DNA from: Oxalobacteraceae bacterium
Lineage (GTDB): Bacteria > Pseudomonadota > Gammaproteobacteria > Burkholderiales > Burkholderiaceae_D
Length of the DNA stretch: 52,154 nt
NCBI GenBank assembly: GCA_010024875.1
Contig: RGFZ01000018.1
Location: 1 to 52,154 of the forward strand
Reading direction: 5' to 3'
Positions 8,766-17,298 of the stretch are shown in pieces; the first letter of the stretch is position 1; every line of letters starts with the position of its first letter. The notes under the pieces were generated by a model. The model ran no database searches. It was not told the origin of the DNA and saw nothing but the letters and a program-made list of their open reading frames with translations. The translations under genes were made by a program, and so were the position numbers.

Positions 8766-9191
8766 TCAACCCAGCCTTCTGCGCATCAGCCGATGCGGCA
8801 TGTCGGCTTCGATGAATTCCTCACCCTCGGCAGTGAAGCCTTGCTGCTCGTAAAACGGCACCGCATGCGTCTGCGCATGAAGCACAAGCTCCCTGTGGCC
8901 TTCCTGCCGTGCATGCTCGAGCAAGGCAGTCAGCACCTGCTTGCCTATGCCTTGCCCGCGCAATGACTGGCTTACCGCCATTCGACCGATATGACCATCG
9001 GGCAGCAAGCGACCGGTCGCCACGGGTTGACCTAGCTCATCGTAGGCAACTGCATGGGTGCTGATCTCGTCAGCCTCATCCCACTCCAGCTCGACGGGCA
9101 CGTTCTGCTCAATGACAAAGACCTCGATACGCACCTTCTGTGCATCCTCGCGCAGGCCGTCCCAGTCACCAGTGACGATGCGTAAGCTCAT
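8766..9191 (-). CDS. GNAT family N-acetyltransferase
   Basis: 141 aa, a single GNAT domain. Motif A for acetyl-CoA binding is clear: IGRMAVSQSLRGQGIGKQVL, with the R/Q-x-x-G-x-G/A loop at RGQGIG. The C-terminal strand-loop ends FYEQQGFTAEGEEF. The front segment, REDAQKVRIEVFVIEQNVP, is like the YjcF/ElaA-type group. The substrate is unknown. It is convergent with the NRDE gene and lies downstream of the thioesterase gene, 9 bases away, at the end of the minus-strand catabolic block. Confidence 0.88.
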   Translation of the reverse strand: MSLRIVTGDWDGLREDAQKVRIEVFVIEQNVPVELEWDEADEISTHAVAYDELGQPVATGRLLPDGHIGRMAVSQSLRGQGIGKQVLTALLEHARQEGHRELVLHAQTHAVPFYEQQGFTAEGEEFIEADMPHRLMRRRLG

Positions 9192-9200
9192 GAAGGTCGC

Positions 9201-9638
9201 TCAAACGCTAACCGGAAGCGCTTTCTCGAAGCGCACCAATGTCTCGCGCCAGCCCTGCGGCACAGGCATACTCTTGCGCACCCGACTGTCCGCATGGACG
9301 TACATCATCTCGCCCGAGACCAGCAGTTCGTCATCTTTGAAAATCTCCAGCACGAAACGCATCGAGCTGCGACCCAGCTCGGCACAACGCACACCGATCT
9401 CCAGCATGTCGTCGAAGCGCGCCGGCGCGTGATATTCGATGCCCGCTTTCCGAGCGAACAGCTCCAGCCCAGCCTCGGCCTGTGCAATGACGTCCGGTAG
9501 TCCGGTCTCGCGCCAGTACTCAGTAAATGCAACATCGAAATAATTCAGGTAATTGCCGTTGAAGACAATAGCCTGCATATCCACTTCAGACCAGCGCACA
9601 CGCAGCGCGTGGAAGAAAGAAAAATCCTGCTTTGCCAT
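9201..9638 (-). CDS. Acyl-CoA thioesterase (4-hydroxybenzoyl-CoA thioesterase-like hotdog)
   Basis: 145 aa from the ATG at 9638 (MAKQDFSFF); a start five codons earlier is possible. Hotdog fold of the YbgC/FadM type: the helix-start motif RWSEVDMQAIVFNGNYLNYFD carries the usual catalytic Asp, followed by AFTEYWRE and YHAPARFDDMLEI. It hydrolyses acyl-CoA to free acid and CoA; chain specificity cannot be read. It sits between the GNAT gene and the hydrolase gene in the same orientation and probably belongs to the same transcript. Confidence 0.85.
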   Translation of the reverse strand: MAKQDFSFFHALRVRWSEVDMQAIVFNGNYLNYFDVAFTEYWRETGLPDVIAQAEAGLELFARKAGIEYHAPARFDDMLEIGVRCAELGRSSMRFVLEIFKDDELLVSGEMMYVHADSRVRKSMPVPQGWRETLVRFEKALPVSV

Positions 9639-9661
9639 CGCCAGTCTCTTCAAAGTTATAG

Positions 9662-10558
9662 TTATTCAACTAGAAAACGTTCGATCAGCTGATTGATCCG
9701 CTCGGGCTGCTCATGGACGACCCAGTGCGTGGCCTCGGGCAGTCGCTCGATAATCAGGTCATCGATCAGTTCGGGCAGCGGGTCGAGCAATTGCGGCAGC
9801 AGAGCTTTGTCTTGCATGCCCCAGATCACACGCACCGGTACATGACAACGAAAGTCTTCCGGGTTCAGAGACAATTTTCCCGCGCCGGGATCCTCATCGG
9901 TTGGCGGATACAGCGGCGTCGCGCGATAGTAATTGACGCCACCCGAGAGGCCACGCGCCCAGCTCGCATGATAGCGCTGCCGTGTCGCTGCATCGAACCA
10001 GTGGTCCGATGGCCTGCCCATGCCGAGCATTAGTTGCTCCATGACGCGGAAATCATCTTTCGCCAAGGCCTGCTCTGAACCACTCGCGCGCAGCCAGTTC
10101 ATGTAGGTGCTGGCTTGCTGCTGCTCCGGGTCATTTGCCAGCGCTTTCGCGAATGCATACGGATGCGTTGCATTGATGATGATCAGTCGGTCAAGCAACC
10201 CGGACCTGCTGATCGCGATATTCCACGCAATGGCGCCACCCCAGTCATGCGCGACCATCACGCAGCGTTGATAGCCGAGATAGGCAACCAGTTGTTCGAT
10301 GTCCTGAGTGATCAGCTTCGGGCGATAATCCGATACCTCTTTGGGCATGCCGGACAAATTGAAGCCGCGGAGATCCGGTGCGACCGCAAAGTAGCGATCA
10401 CCGAACGCCTGCAACTGCGCATGCCAGGCAAACCAGAATTCCGGAAAACCATGCAGGAAAATCAGCAGTGGTTTGCCTCGCTCCCCTGCACTCGCATAGT
10501 GCAAGCGCATGCCATTCGGCAGCGATGCATACTGCTCATCCTGGATGGCGGTACTCAC
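9662..10558 (-). CDS. Alpha/beta hydrolase, epoxide hydrolase-like
   Basis: 298 aa. The oxyanion-hole motif HGFPEFW (residues 36-42) and the nucleophile elbow AHDWGGAIAW with Asp105 define the epoxide hydrolase/haloalkane dehalogenase branch. The probable catalytic His is H278 in ATHWVVHEQPE. The cap domain has YYRATPLYPP, with a tyrosine that can activate an epoxide. Fluoroacetate-dehalogenase-like activity is an alternative. The start overlaps the end of the SDR gene upstream by 4 bases (ATGA), so the two are coupled. No signal peptide. Confidence 0.86.
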   Translation of the reverse strand: MSTAIQDEQYASLPNGMRLHYASAGERGKPLLIFLHGFPEFWFAWHAQLQAFGDRYFAVAPDLRGFNLSGMPKEVSDYRPKLITQDIEQLVAYLGYQRCVMVAHDWGGAIAWNIAISRSGLLDRLIIINATHPYAFAKALANDPEQQQASTYMNWLRASGSEQALAKDDFRVMEQLMLGMGRPSDHWFDAATRQRYHASWARGLSGGVNYYRATPLYPPTDEDPGAGKLSLNPEDFRCHVPVRVIWGMQDKALLPQLLDPLPELIDDLIIERLPEATHWVVHEQPERINQLIERFLVE

Positions 10559-11466
10559 TGGCCCTCGCCTTTCAGACCTGCCTGCAGCTTCTCGCGCACA
10601 TGCGGTACCGACTCATACGGGTCACTTGGGTTGCGTCCGGCCAGGATGTCTTCCATGCGTCGCTGCACATTACCCAGCGAGCCAGGGTGCGAGTAGATGT
10701 AGAAGGTACCGTCTCGAATCGCATCGAAAGTACGTTGTGCGACTTCGTTCGCAGTCACTTTACCGGACGAGACGGCTTTCTCCAGCACCGTCTGCGAGAT
10801 CTGCTGGCTGACGGTCGGCTTGTCTGCTGGCTGCACATCATCGGGGCGGTGCCTGTGCGACTGGCTGATGCCGGTCTGGACGAAATACGGGCACAGCACC
10901 GAGGCACCAATCGGTGCCTCGACCAGCGACAGATCGTGATACAGGGTTTCGGACAGGGACACCACGGCATGCTTGGACACGTTGTAGATGCCCATGGTCG
11001 GTGGATTCAGCAAACCGGCCATCGACGCCGTATTGACGATATGCCCTTCGTAGCTGGGATCCTTTTTCGCGCAATCGAGCATGATCGGCGTGAAAACACG
11101 CACACCGTGGATCACACCCCACAGGTTCACGCCGAGCACCCACTCCCAGTCGGCCTGAGAGCTTTCCCACACCAGACCCCCAGCACCGACGCCCGCGTTG
11201 TTGAACACCAGATGCACAGCCCCGAACGCATTCATTGCGGCCTGCGCTAGCGCCTCGATCTGCTCTGCCTTGCGCACATCACACAGTTGGGCAACGACCT
11301 CCGCGCCACTTGCGCGCAGCTCATTGGCCGTGGCGTCGAGTGCTTCTTTCTGCACATCGGCTAGCACCAGCTTCATGCCTAAGCTCGCTCCCAGCAGCGC
11401 AAATTCTTTGCCAAAGCCGCTGGCAGCACCGGTAATGACCGCAACGCGGCCACTGAAATTCTTCAT
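10555..11466 (-). CDS. SDR family oxidoreductase
   Basis: 303 aa, classical short-chain dehydrogenase. NAD(P)-binding TGAASGFG is at residues 13-20, NNAG near residue 89, and the catalytic triad is Ser148, Tyr161, Lys165 in YNVSK. A C-terminal extension of about 60 residues beyond the core resembles SDRs from acyl-CoA or steroid clusters. Coupled by a 4-base overlap to the epoxide hydrolase-like gene downstream and 7 bases from the MDR gene upstream. It probably oxidises a hydroxyl intermediate in the same pathway. Confidence 0.88.
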   Translation of the reverse strand: MKNFSGRVAVITGAASGFGKEFALLGASLGMKLVLADVQKEALDATANELRASGAEVVAQLCDVRKAEQIEALAQAAMNAFGAVHLVFNNAGVGAGGLVWESSQADWEWVLGVNLWGVIHGVRVFTPIMLDCAKKDPSYEGHIVNTASMAGLLNPPTMGIYNVSKHAVVSLSETLYHDLSLVEAPIGASVLCPYFVQTGISQSHRHRPDDVQPADKPTVSQQISQTVLEKAVSSGKVTANEVAQRTFDAIRDGTFYIYSHPGSLGNVQRRMEDILAGRNPSDPYESVPHVREKLQAGLKGEGQ

Positions 11467-11473
11467 AGCGTCC

Positions 11474-12472
11474 TCAAATCAGTCTGACCAGTTGTTTGCC
11501 GAAATTCTTGCCGCGCAAAAGACCGATGAAAGCCTCCGGCGCAGAGGCAAGTCCTTCCGAAATCGATTCGCGGAATTTCAGCTTACCGTCGGCCACCAAT
11601 ACGCCGAGCTCGCCCAATCCGGCCGGCCACAAGTCCATGTGCTCGGAGACGATAAAGCCCTGCATCATCAGACGCATTGACAGTACCGCATGCAGGTTAT
11701 GCACGGGCATGGGCTGGCCGTCGTAGCCCGAGATCAGTCCACACAACGCAATGCGGCCATAGGGATTCATTCGTGCGAGCACCGCATCCATCACCGCACC
11801 GCCGACATTCTCGAACAGACCATCGATGCCGTCGGGCGCCGCCGCCTTGACATCCTTGAACAGGTTTCCACCCTTGTAGTCGATGCAGGCATCGAAACCC
11901 AATTCATCCAACACATAGCCGCATTTCTCTTTGCCACCGGCGATCCCAATCACGCGGCAGCCCTTGAGTTTGGCAAGCTGTCCCACCACGCCGCCAACCG
12001 CACCGCTGGCGGCAGTCACCGCAATGGTCTGACCTGCTTTGGGCTGAATGATCTGGTTCAGCCCGTACCATGCAGTCATGCCGGGCATACCGACCACACC
12101 GAGATAAGCAGACAATGGAATCCTGCTGGTATCGACCTGCTTGAGCAGGGTGCCGTCAGACACGCCGATCTCGCTCCAGCCCAGCATGCCAACCACCTTG
12201 TCGCCAACCTTGAACTTCGGATGCTTCGATTCGATTACTTCGCCCGCTGTGCCACCGATCATCACCTCATCAAGCGCCTGAGGCGCGGCGTAGCTCTTCA
12301 CATCCTCCATGCGCATCCGCATGTACGGATCAAGCGATAAAAAATGATTGCGCACCAATAGCTGCCCGTCGGCGATCGCTGGCATGGGCTTATGCTCCAG
12401 ACGGAAGTGGTCCGGTGTGACCGCAGAGCCTTTCGGGCGCGATGCCAGTACGATCTGCTGATAAGTGCTCAT
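11474..12472 (-). CDS. NADP-dependent MDR oxidoreductase (CurA/prostaglandin reductase-like)
   Basis: 332 aa, zinc-independent medium-chain reductase. The nucleotide-binding loop AASGAVGGVVGQLAKLKG and the segments GMPGMTAWYGL and NPYGRIALCGLISGYD are typical of the leukotriene B4 12-hydroxydehydrogenase/CurA group, which reduces double bonds next to a carbonyl. LSLDPYMRMRM near residue 50 is a further hallmark. It lies between the SDR gene and the PaaI-like gene with gaps of 7 and 12 bases. The substrate could be an enone or an enoyl compound of the same pathway. Confidence 0.87.
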   Translation of the reverse strand: MSTYQQIVLASRPKGSAVTPDHFRLEHKPMPAIADGQLLVRNHFLSLDPYMRMRMEDVKSYAAPQALDEVMIGGTAGEVIESKHPKFKVGDKVVGMLGWSEIGVSDGTLLKQVDTSRIPLSAYLGVVGMPGMTAWYGLNQIIQPKAGQTIAVTAASGAVGGVVGQLAKLKGCRVIGIAGGKEKCGYVLDELGFDACIDYKGGNLFKDVKAAAPDGIDGLFENVGGAVMDAVLARMNPYGRIALCGLISGYDGQPMPVHNLHAVLSMRLMMQGFIVSEHMDLWPAGLGELGVLVADGKLKFRESISEGLASAPEAFIGLLRGKNFGKQLVRLI

Positions 12473-12484
12473 GTGTTCTCCGTT

Positions 12485-12901
12485 TCAGAGCTTGCTGGCG
12501 ATAGCCAGGTTTTTAATGTATTTGAAGGTACCCATCGCCTTGGCTACGAGACGCTCGCCGTCGCGAATTTCGCCCTCGCAAAAGCACATGGTGGTCGAGC
12601 GATGAAACGCGTGACCCGTGGCTATGATGCGGCTGCCCGGCTTCCCGCCTGGCTGCAGGAAGCTGGTCTTCATCTCGACGGTGACTGCGGCGCGCGCATC
12701 GGGGTCGAGTGAGCGTCCGGCGAGCGACATCACCACATCAAGCAGAGTCATGCTGATGCCGCCATGAGTGACATACCAGCTGTTCATGTGGCGATGCTCA
12801 AGGGTGAGCGCAATCTCCGCTCGCCCGCTGTCCATCTGCACGAATTCAACGCCCAGATGCTCTGGGAAAGGTATATCAAATGGAAACTTGGCTTGGCTCA
12901 T
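12485..12901 (-). CDS. PaaI family thioesterase (hotdog fold)
   Basis: 138 aa. The hotdog helix is seen at MNSWYVTHGGISMTLLDVVMSLAG, where the HGG and the Asp match the PaaI active site. It then runs VEMKTSFLQPG and FCEGEIRDGERLVAKAMGTF. Such enzymes release CoA from stalled acyl-CoA intermediates. The start codon shares one base with the stop of the SDR gene upstream (TGATG), so the two are translationally coupled. Confidence 0.87.
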   Translation of the reverse strand: MSQAKFPFDIPFPEHLGVEFVQMDSGRAEIALTLEHRHMNSWYVTHGGISMTLLDVVMSLAGRSLDPDARAAVTVEMKTSFLQPGGKPGSRIIATGHAFHRSTTMCFCEGEIRDGERLVAKAMGTFKYIKNLAIASKL

Positions 12902-13683
12902 CAGATGATTATCGCTGACACGCCGCCATCGATTGCCAGTGTTTGCCCGGTGATGTGCTTGCCGGCGTCAGTGGCGAACAGCAGCACCGCACCTTTCAGG
13001 TCCTCATCATCACCAAGACGCCGCAGCGGTGCGCGCTGTGCTGCGCCATCGCCCATTTTTTCCAGCAGGCCGCGTGACATTTTTGATGGGAAGAAGCCCG
13101 GCGCGAGCGCGTTGACGGTAATGCCGTATTGGCCCCACTCGCCGGCCAGCGTGCGGGTGAAGTTAATGACCGCGGCTTTCGAGGTGTTGTACGCCAGCGT
13201 TTGCATGTCAGGGCCATTGCCCGACAAGCCGGCGATCGAGGCGATGTTCACGATGCGCCCATAACGACGCGGAATCATCGATCGCTTGCCCACTGCCTGA
13301 GACAGCAGGAAGATGCTGCGCACGTTCAGGTTCATTACCTTATCCCAAGCTTCAAGTGGATGATCCTCGGCCGGCGCGCCCCAGGTCGCGCCAGCGTTGT
13401 TGATGAGGATATCGATATGCCCGAGCTGCTTCATAGCAGCCTCTGTCAGCGGTGCCACGGCACTTTCTTTGGACAGATCGGAAGCGACGGCCATCACATC
13501 AATACCACGCTGCTTCAGATGGGCAACCGCCTCATCCAGCTCAGTCTGTTTACGCGAGGTGATTACAAGTCGCGCGCCCTGTTCCCCCAGCGCCTCGGCC
13601 ATCTGCAATCCCAGGCCGCGCGAGCCGCCGGTAATCAGTGCAGTCTTGCCGGCGAGGTCGAATAATTGTTTGATGGTGTGCAT
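12901..13683 (-). CDS. SDR family oxidoreductase (3-oxoacyl reductase-like)
   Basis: 260 aa, classical SDR. The cofactor loop TGGSRGLG is at residues 18-25, followed by NNAG near residue 95 and the triad Ser149, Tyr165, Lys169 (YNTSK). The C-terminal DGGVSAII is typical of the FabG-like group. It is compatible with 3-hydroxyacyl-CoA dehydrogenase activity, which would fit between the acyl-CoA dehydrogenase and the thiolase of this block. It shares one base with the thioesterase gene after it. Confidence 0.88.
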   Translation of the reverse strand: MHTIKQLFDLAGKTALITGGSRGLGLQMAEALGEQGARLVITSRKQTELDEAVAHLKQRGIDVMAVASDLSKESAVAPLTEAAMKQLGHIDILINNAGATWGAPAEDHPLEAWDKVMNLNVRSIFLLSQAVGKRSMIPRRYGRIVNIASIAGLSGNGPDMQTLAYNTSKAAVINFTRTLAGEWGQYGITVNALAPGFFPSKMSRGLLEKMGDGAAQRAPLRRLGDDEDLKGAVLLFATDAGKHITGQTLAIDGGVSAIII

Positions 13684-13723
13684 GGTCTCCTGCCTTGTTT
13701 TTATGTTCGCTTTGATTCAAGCG

Positions 13724-14038
13724 TTAATCGGTTTCATAATCCATGCACTGCCGAGCCTGCCGGACAGCAGCGACAAAGGGCTTGAGCGCGACATGTTGCG
13801 GATGATTCTGGTAAGCGTCGAGCGCCACCATCGATTCAAATTCCGAATAAAGCAAGATATCGTAGGTGCACTCGAAGCCGGGCTGCGCGATCACGACTTC
13901 GAATGTCAGTATCCCGGGCACGAGGTGCGCACAGTCATCGAGCAGGGCTTTCATCTTCGCGGCATTGGTCGCCTTGTCTGCGCCTTCCGCATGATCCTTT
14001 AGCTGCCACATCACGATATGCTTGATCATGCTTGCCAT
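13724..14038 (-). CDS. Dabb (stress-responsive alpha/beta-barrel) domain protein
   Basis: 104 aa, or 101 aa if the ATG at 14029 is used, which would give the usual MIKHIVMW start of the family. The pattern HIVMWQLK, then a helix, PGILTFEVV, YDILLYSEFES and ALDAYQNHPQHVAL is that of a dimeric ferredoxin-like Dabb domain. Functions vary from none known to small enzymes such as cyclases. It lies between the acyl-CoA dehydrogenase and SDR genes and may act on a pathway intermediate. No clear ribosome site marks either start. Confidence 0.82.
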   Translation of the reverse strand: MASMIKHIVMWQLKDHAEGADKATNAAKMKALLDDCAHLVPGILTFEVVIAQPGFECTYDILLYSEFESMVALDAYQNHPQHVALKPFVAAVRQARQCMDYETD

Positions 14039-14056
14039 GTGCGTTTGTAAGATGTC

Positions 14057-15868
14057 TCAGAACCACGCGTCTTGCATGTCGAGCGTGGTGGTGTCCAGCG
14101 CCGCTAGCAGGTCGAGCTGGGCATCGGTACGCGGCAGCTCATGCCGGAAGAACCAATGGGCTGCCTGCAGTTTTCCCGCATAAAAATCGCTGTCGGGCTT
14201 TGCTGACTTTTGCGCGGCAAGCGCCTGTTCCAACCAGATCCAGCTGATAATGATATGTCCGAAGGCTTCGAGATACAGCGTCGCATTGGCGAGCGTGACA
14301 TTCAGATCGCCCGCTTCGTGCAAAACGCGCGTCACTTCCAGTAAGCGCTTCCAGCGCTTGCGCAATGCACTGGCAAGCTCTTTGAGAGTTCCATTCTCTG
14401 CTTGCGCGAGTGTCGCAATCACCCGCGCGGACAGCAGGTCCAGTGCGCGACCATCGCGCATCACCACCTTGCGTCCCAGCAGATCGAGCGCCTGTATGCC
14501 GTGCGTCCCCTCATGAATAGGATTGAGCCGGTTATCGCGATACATTTGCTCGACATCGTACTCGCGCGTGTAGCCATAGCCCCCGTGTACCTGTATCGCA
14601 AGGTTATTCCCCTCTAGGCACCATTGTGATGGCCATGACTTGGCGATCGGTGTCAATATGTCCAGCAGCAGCGTCGCTTCCTGCCGCGTCTGTTCGCTAT
14701 CGGCAGTCTTTTCTTCATCGACCAGCCGTGAGCAATACAAAATCAGTGCCAATCCGCCCTCGGCATAAGCCTTCTGCGCGAGCAGCATACGCCGAACATC
14801 CGTGTGTTGAATGATGGGTAGTTGCGGCTGCGAGGGATCTTTGTTTTGCGGATGCCTGCCCTGCGGACGATTGCGTGCATAGTCCAGAGCATGCAGATAG
14901 CCGGCATAGCCCAGCATCACGGCACCCAGACCGACAGCAATCCGGGCTTCGTTCATCATGTTGAACATTGCCGCGAGGCCCTGATGCAGTTCCCCGACCA
15001 GGTAGCCGACCGCGCCCGCCTTGCCGCCCGGCGTATGCTTGCCCTCGCCAAAATTCAGCAGCGTATTGGTGGTGCCGCGATAACCCATCTTGTGATTAAG
15101 ACCGGCCAACACGACGTCATTGCGCTCGCCCAGGCTGCCATCGTCATTCACCAATAACTTGGGCACGATGAACAATGAAATGCCCCTCACGCCGGGGATC
15201 AGCTTGCCCTCTGGACTGGGTACTTTAGCTAGCACTAAGTGAATGATGTTCTCCGACATCTCATGCTCGCCGCCGGATATCCACATCTTGTTGCCACGCA
15301 GTCGGAAGCTGCCGTCGGCCTCAGGCTCGGCACGGGTCGTGATGTCCGAGAGACTGGAACCTGCCTGAGGCTCGGAGAGGCACATCGTGCCGAAGAAACG
15401 GCCTGACAGAATCGGCTGTGCATAGCGCGCGATTTGCTCAGACGAACCACATTTGATCAGCGTGTTCGCATTGCCGATGTTGAGCATCGCATAGGCCGAG
15501 GTCGCGACATTCGCCCCCTTGAACCAAGCGAATCCGGCCTTCTCGATCAGACAGGGCAGCTGCATGCCGCCGTGTTGATAATCAATGCCCGCAGCCACCA
15601 GTCCGGCATCGGCGAAGGCTTTCAGCGCCTCGGCAACTTCAGGAATGATGCTCACACGCCCGCCGTCAAATTGCGGCTCGTTCTGATCGGATTTTTTGTT
15701 ATGCGTAGCGAATTTTTCGATCGCCAGCTGCTCGCACAAGTCGAGCACCGCATCGAAAGTCTCTCGGCTATGGTCAGCAAAACGCAGTCGTGTAGTCAGC
15801 GATTCCGCGTCCAGCCACTCATACAGCAGGAAGTCCAGGTCGCGCCTGGACAGGATCTTCGATGACAT
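14057..15868 (-). CDS. Acyl-CoA dehydrogenase, large C-terminally extended type
   Basis: 603 aa, about 200 longer than standard acyl-CoA dehydrogenases, as in the long-chain group with a C-terminal extension. FAD-binding segments MCLSEPQAGSSLSDI and MWISGGEHEMSENI are visible. GYGYTREYDVEQMYRDNR leads into IHEGTHGIQALDLLGRK, with the catalytic Glu in HEGT. It makes the trans-2-enoyl-CoA in the first oxidation step. It starts 15 bases after the thiolase stop, so the two are co-transcribed; no enoyl-CoA hydratase is present in the window. Confidence 0.92.
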   Translation of the reverse strand: MSSKILSRRDLDFLLYEWLDAESLTTRLRFADHSRETFDAVLDLCEQLAIEKFATHNKKSDQNEPQFDGGRVSIIPEVAEALKAFADAGLVAAGIDYQHGGMQLPCLIEKAGFAWFKGANVATSAYAMLNIGNANTLIKCGSSEQIARYAQPILSGRFFGTMCLSEPQAGSSLSDITTRAEPEADGSFRLRGNKMWISGGEHEMSENIIHLVLAKVPSPEGKLIPGVRGISLFIVPKLLVNDDGSLGERNDVVLAGLNHKMGYRGTTNTLLNFGEGKHTPGGKAGAVGYLVGELHQGLAAMFNMMNEARIAVGLGAVMLGYAGYLHALDYARNRPQGRHPQNKDPSQPQLPIIQHTDVRRMLLAQKAYAEGGLALILYCSRLVDEEKTADSEQTRQEATLLLDILTPIAKSWPSQWCLEGNNLAIQVHGGYGYTREYDVEQMYRDNRLNPIHEGTHGIQALDLLGRKVVMRDGRALDLLSARVIATLAQAENGTLKELASALRKRWKRLLEVTRVLHEAGDLNVTLANATLYLEAFGHIIISWIWLEQALAAQKSAKPDSDFYAGKLQAAHWFFRHELPRTDAQLDLLAALDTTTLDMQDAWF

Positions 15869-15883
15869 TATGTGGCGCTGCGA

Positions 15884-17062
15884 TCAAACGACTTCAAACA
15901 ATCCGGCCGCACCTTGCCCACCACCGATGCACATCGTGACCACCACATACTTTGCGCCGCGACGCTTGCCTTCGATCAGTGCATGGCCGGTCAGGCGCGC
16001 ACCCGAGGTGCCGTAAGGATGACCGACGGCGATTGCGCCACCATTCACATTCAGACGATCCATGGGGATGCCGAGCTTGTCCGCGCAATAAAGTACCTGC
16101 ACAGCGAATGCCTCGTTCAGCTCCCAGAGACCAATGTCTTCCACTTTCAGCCCTGCCTTTTTGAGCAGCTTGGGCACGGCGAATACCGGGCCTATGCCCA
16201 TCTCGTCCGGCTCGCAACCAGCGACGGCGAAACCGCGGAAAATGCCCAGGGGTGTCTTGCCAGCAGCGGCGGCCGCCTTATCGCTCATGACGATCGCCAC
16301 CGATGAGCCATCCGAAAACTGGCTGGCATTACCCGCCGCGATCACGCCACCGGGAATCGCCGTGCGAATCTGCGATACGCCTTCATAGGTGGTGTCGGCG
16401 CGTATGCCTTCGTCGGCGGAGGCCGTGACTTCTCGAGTGACAATCTGTCCGGTGTCTTTGTCGGCCACCGCCATCACGGTGGTGATAGGCTCAATCTCGT
16501 CATCGAACTTGCCAGCGGCACGCGCGGCGGCGGCGCGTTGCTGGCTCTGCACGCCGTACTGATCCTGTCGCTCGCGGCTAATGTTGTAGCGTTTGGCAAC
16601 GGTCTCGGCAGTCTGCAGCATGGGCCAATAGATCGCGGGCTTGTGCTCATTCAGCCAGCCCTCTTGCACCATGTGCATGTTCATTTCGTTCTGCACGCAC
16701 GAGATAGACTCCACACCGCCGGCGGCATAGATGTCGCCCTCGCCCGCGATGACGCGTTGAGCCGCAGTGGCGATCGTTTGCAGACCGGAGGAGCAAAAGC
16801 GATTGATGGTCATGCCAGGCACACTGACCGGGCAGCCGGCGCGCAACGCAATCTGGCGCGCGATATTGAAACCAGTCGCACCTTCGGGATTGGCGCAGCC
16901 CATGATGACGTCTTCGACTTGCGCCGGATCGATGCCCGCGCGCGAGATCGCCGCTTGCAGTGCATGGCCGCCCAGCGTTGCCCCATGAGTCATGTTGAAA
17001 GCGCCTTTCCAGGACTTGGTCAGCGGGGTGCGGGCGGTCGAAACGATGACGGCGTCAGTCAT
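15884..17062 (-). CDS. Acetyl-CoA C-acyltransferase (thiolase)
   Basis: 392 aa from the ATG at 17062, which has GGAGA upstream and gives the family start [13 protein letters not shown]; an ATG at 17122 would add 20 unlikely residues. Active-site Cys90 lies in NRFCSSGLQ, the His in [10 protein letters not shown] and the second Cys in CIGGGQGAA. It cleaves 3-oxoacyl-CoA to acetyl-CoA and a shortened acyl-CoA. It heads the minus-strand catabolic block. The 236-bp gap to the divergent transporter gene should hold its promoter. Confidence 0.93.
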   Translation of the reverse strand: MTDAVIVSTARTPLTKSWKGAFNMTHGATLGGHALQAAISRAGIDPAQVEDVIMGCANPEGATGFNIARQIALRAGCPVSVPGMTINRFCSSGLQTIATAAQRVIAGEGDIYAAGGVESISCVQNEMNMHMVQEGWLNEHKPAIYWPMLQTAETVAKRYNISRERQDQYGVQSQQRAAAARAAGKFDDEIEPITTVMAVADKDTGQIVTREVTASADEGIRADTTYEGVSQIRTAIPGGVIAAGNASQFSDGSSVAIVMSDKAAAAAGKTPLGIFRGFAVAGCEPDEMGIGPVFAVPKLLKKAGLKVEDIGLWELNEAFAVQVLYCADKLGIPMDRLNVNGGAIAVGHPYGTSGARLTGHALIEGKRRGAKYVVVTMCIGGGQGAAGLFEVV

Positions 17063-17181
17063 GAGGGTCTCCAGTAAATGTATTGCGCCCCACCATGCAG
17101 AATAAGAGGGCATTGCGGGCAACGAGGCCAGCTGAGCATAGCATAATGATCAGCACGACCGTTCTATAAATGGCTAGTCAG

Positions 17182-17221
17182 TGTAAGTTTCTGTAAGTTC
17201 GCAGCAAGTTGCGCGTAAGTT
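17182..17221 (+). promoter_or_regulatory. Four helically phased direct repeats upstream of the MHS transporter
   Basis: The 8-base unit TGTAAGTT occurs at 17182-17189 and 17192-17199, with close copies AGCAAGTT at 17203-17210 and CGTAAGTT at 17214-17221. Start-to-start distances are 10, 11 and 11 bases, so all copies face the same side of the helix. A -10-like TACACT lies at 17230-17235, which puts the last copies over the -35 region. Direct repeats spaced by 11 bases are the usual target layout for OmpR/PhoB-type activators. One such DNA-binding domain is encoded at 20312-21127, but the link is inference. Confidence 0.45.
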
Positions 17222-17298
17222 TGCCTCCCTACACTCACGTCCATTGTGCGGAGGTGTTTCTGCATGATGAGTTTTACAAAATTATTAAGGAGACTGCA

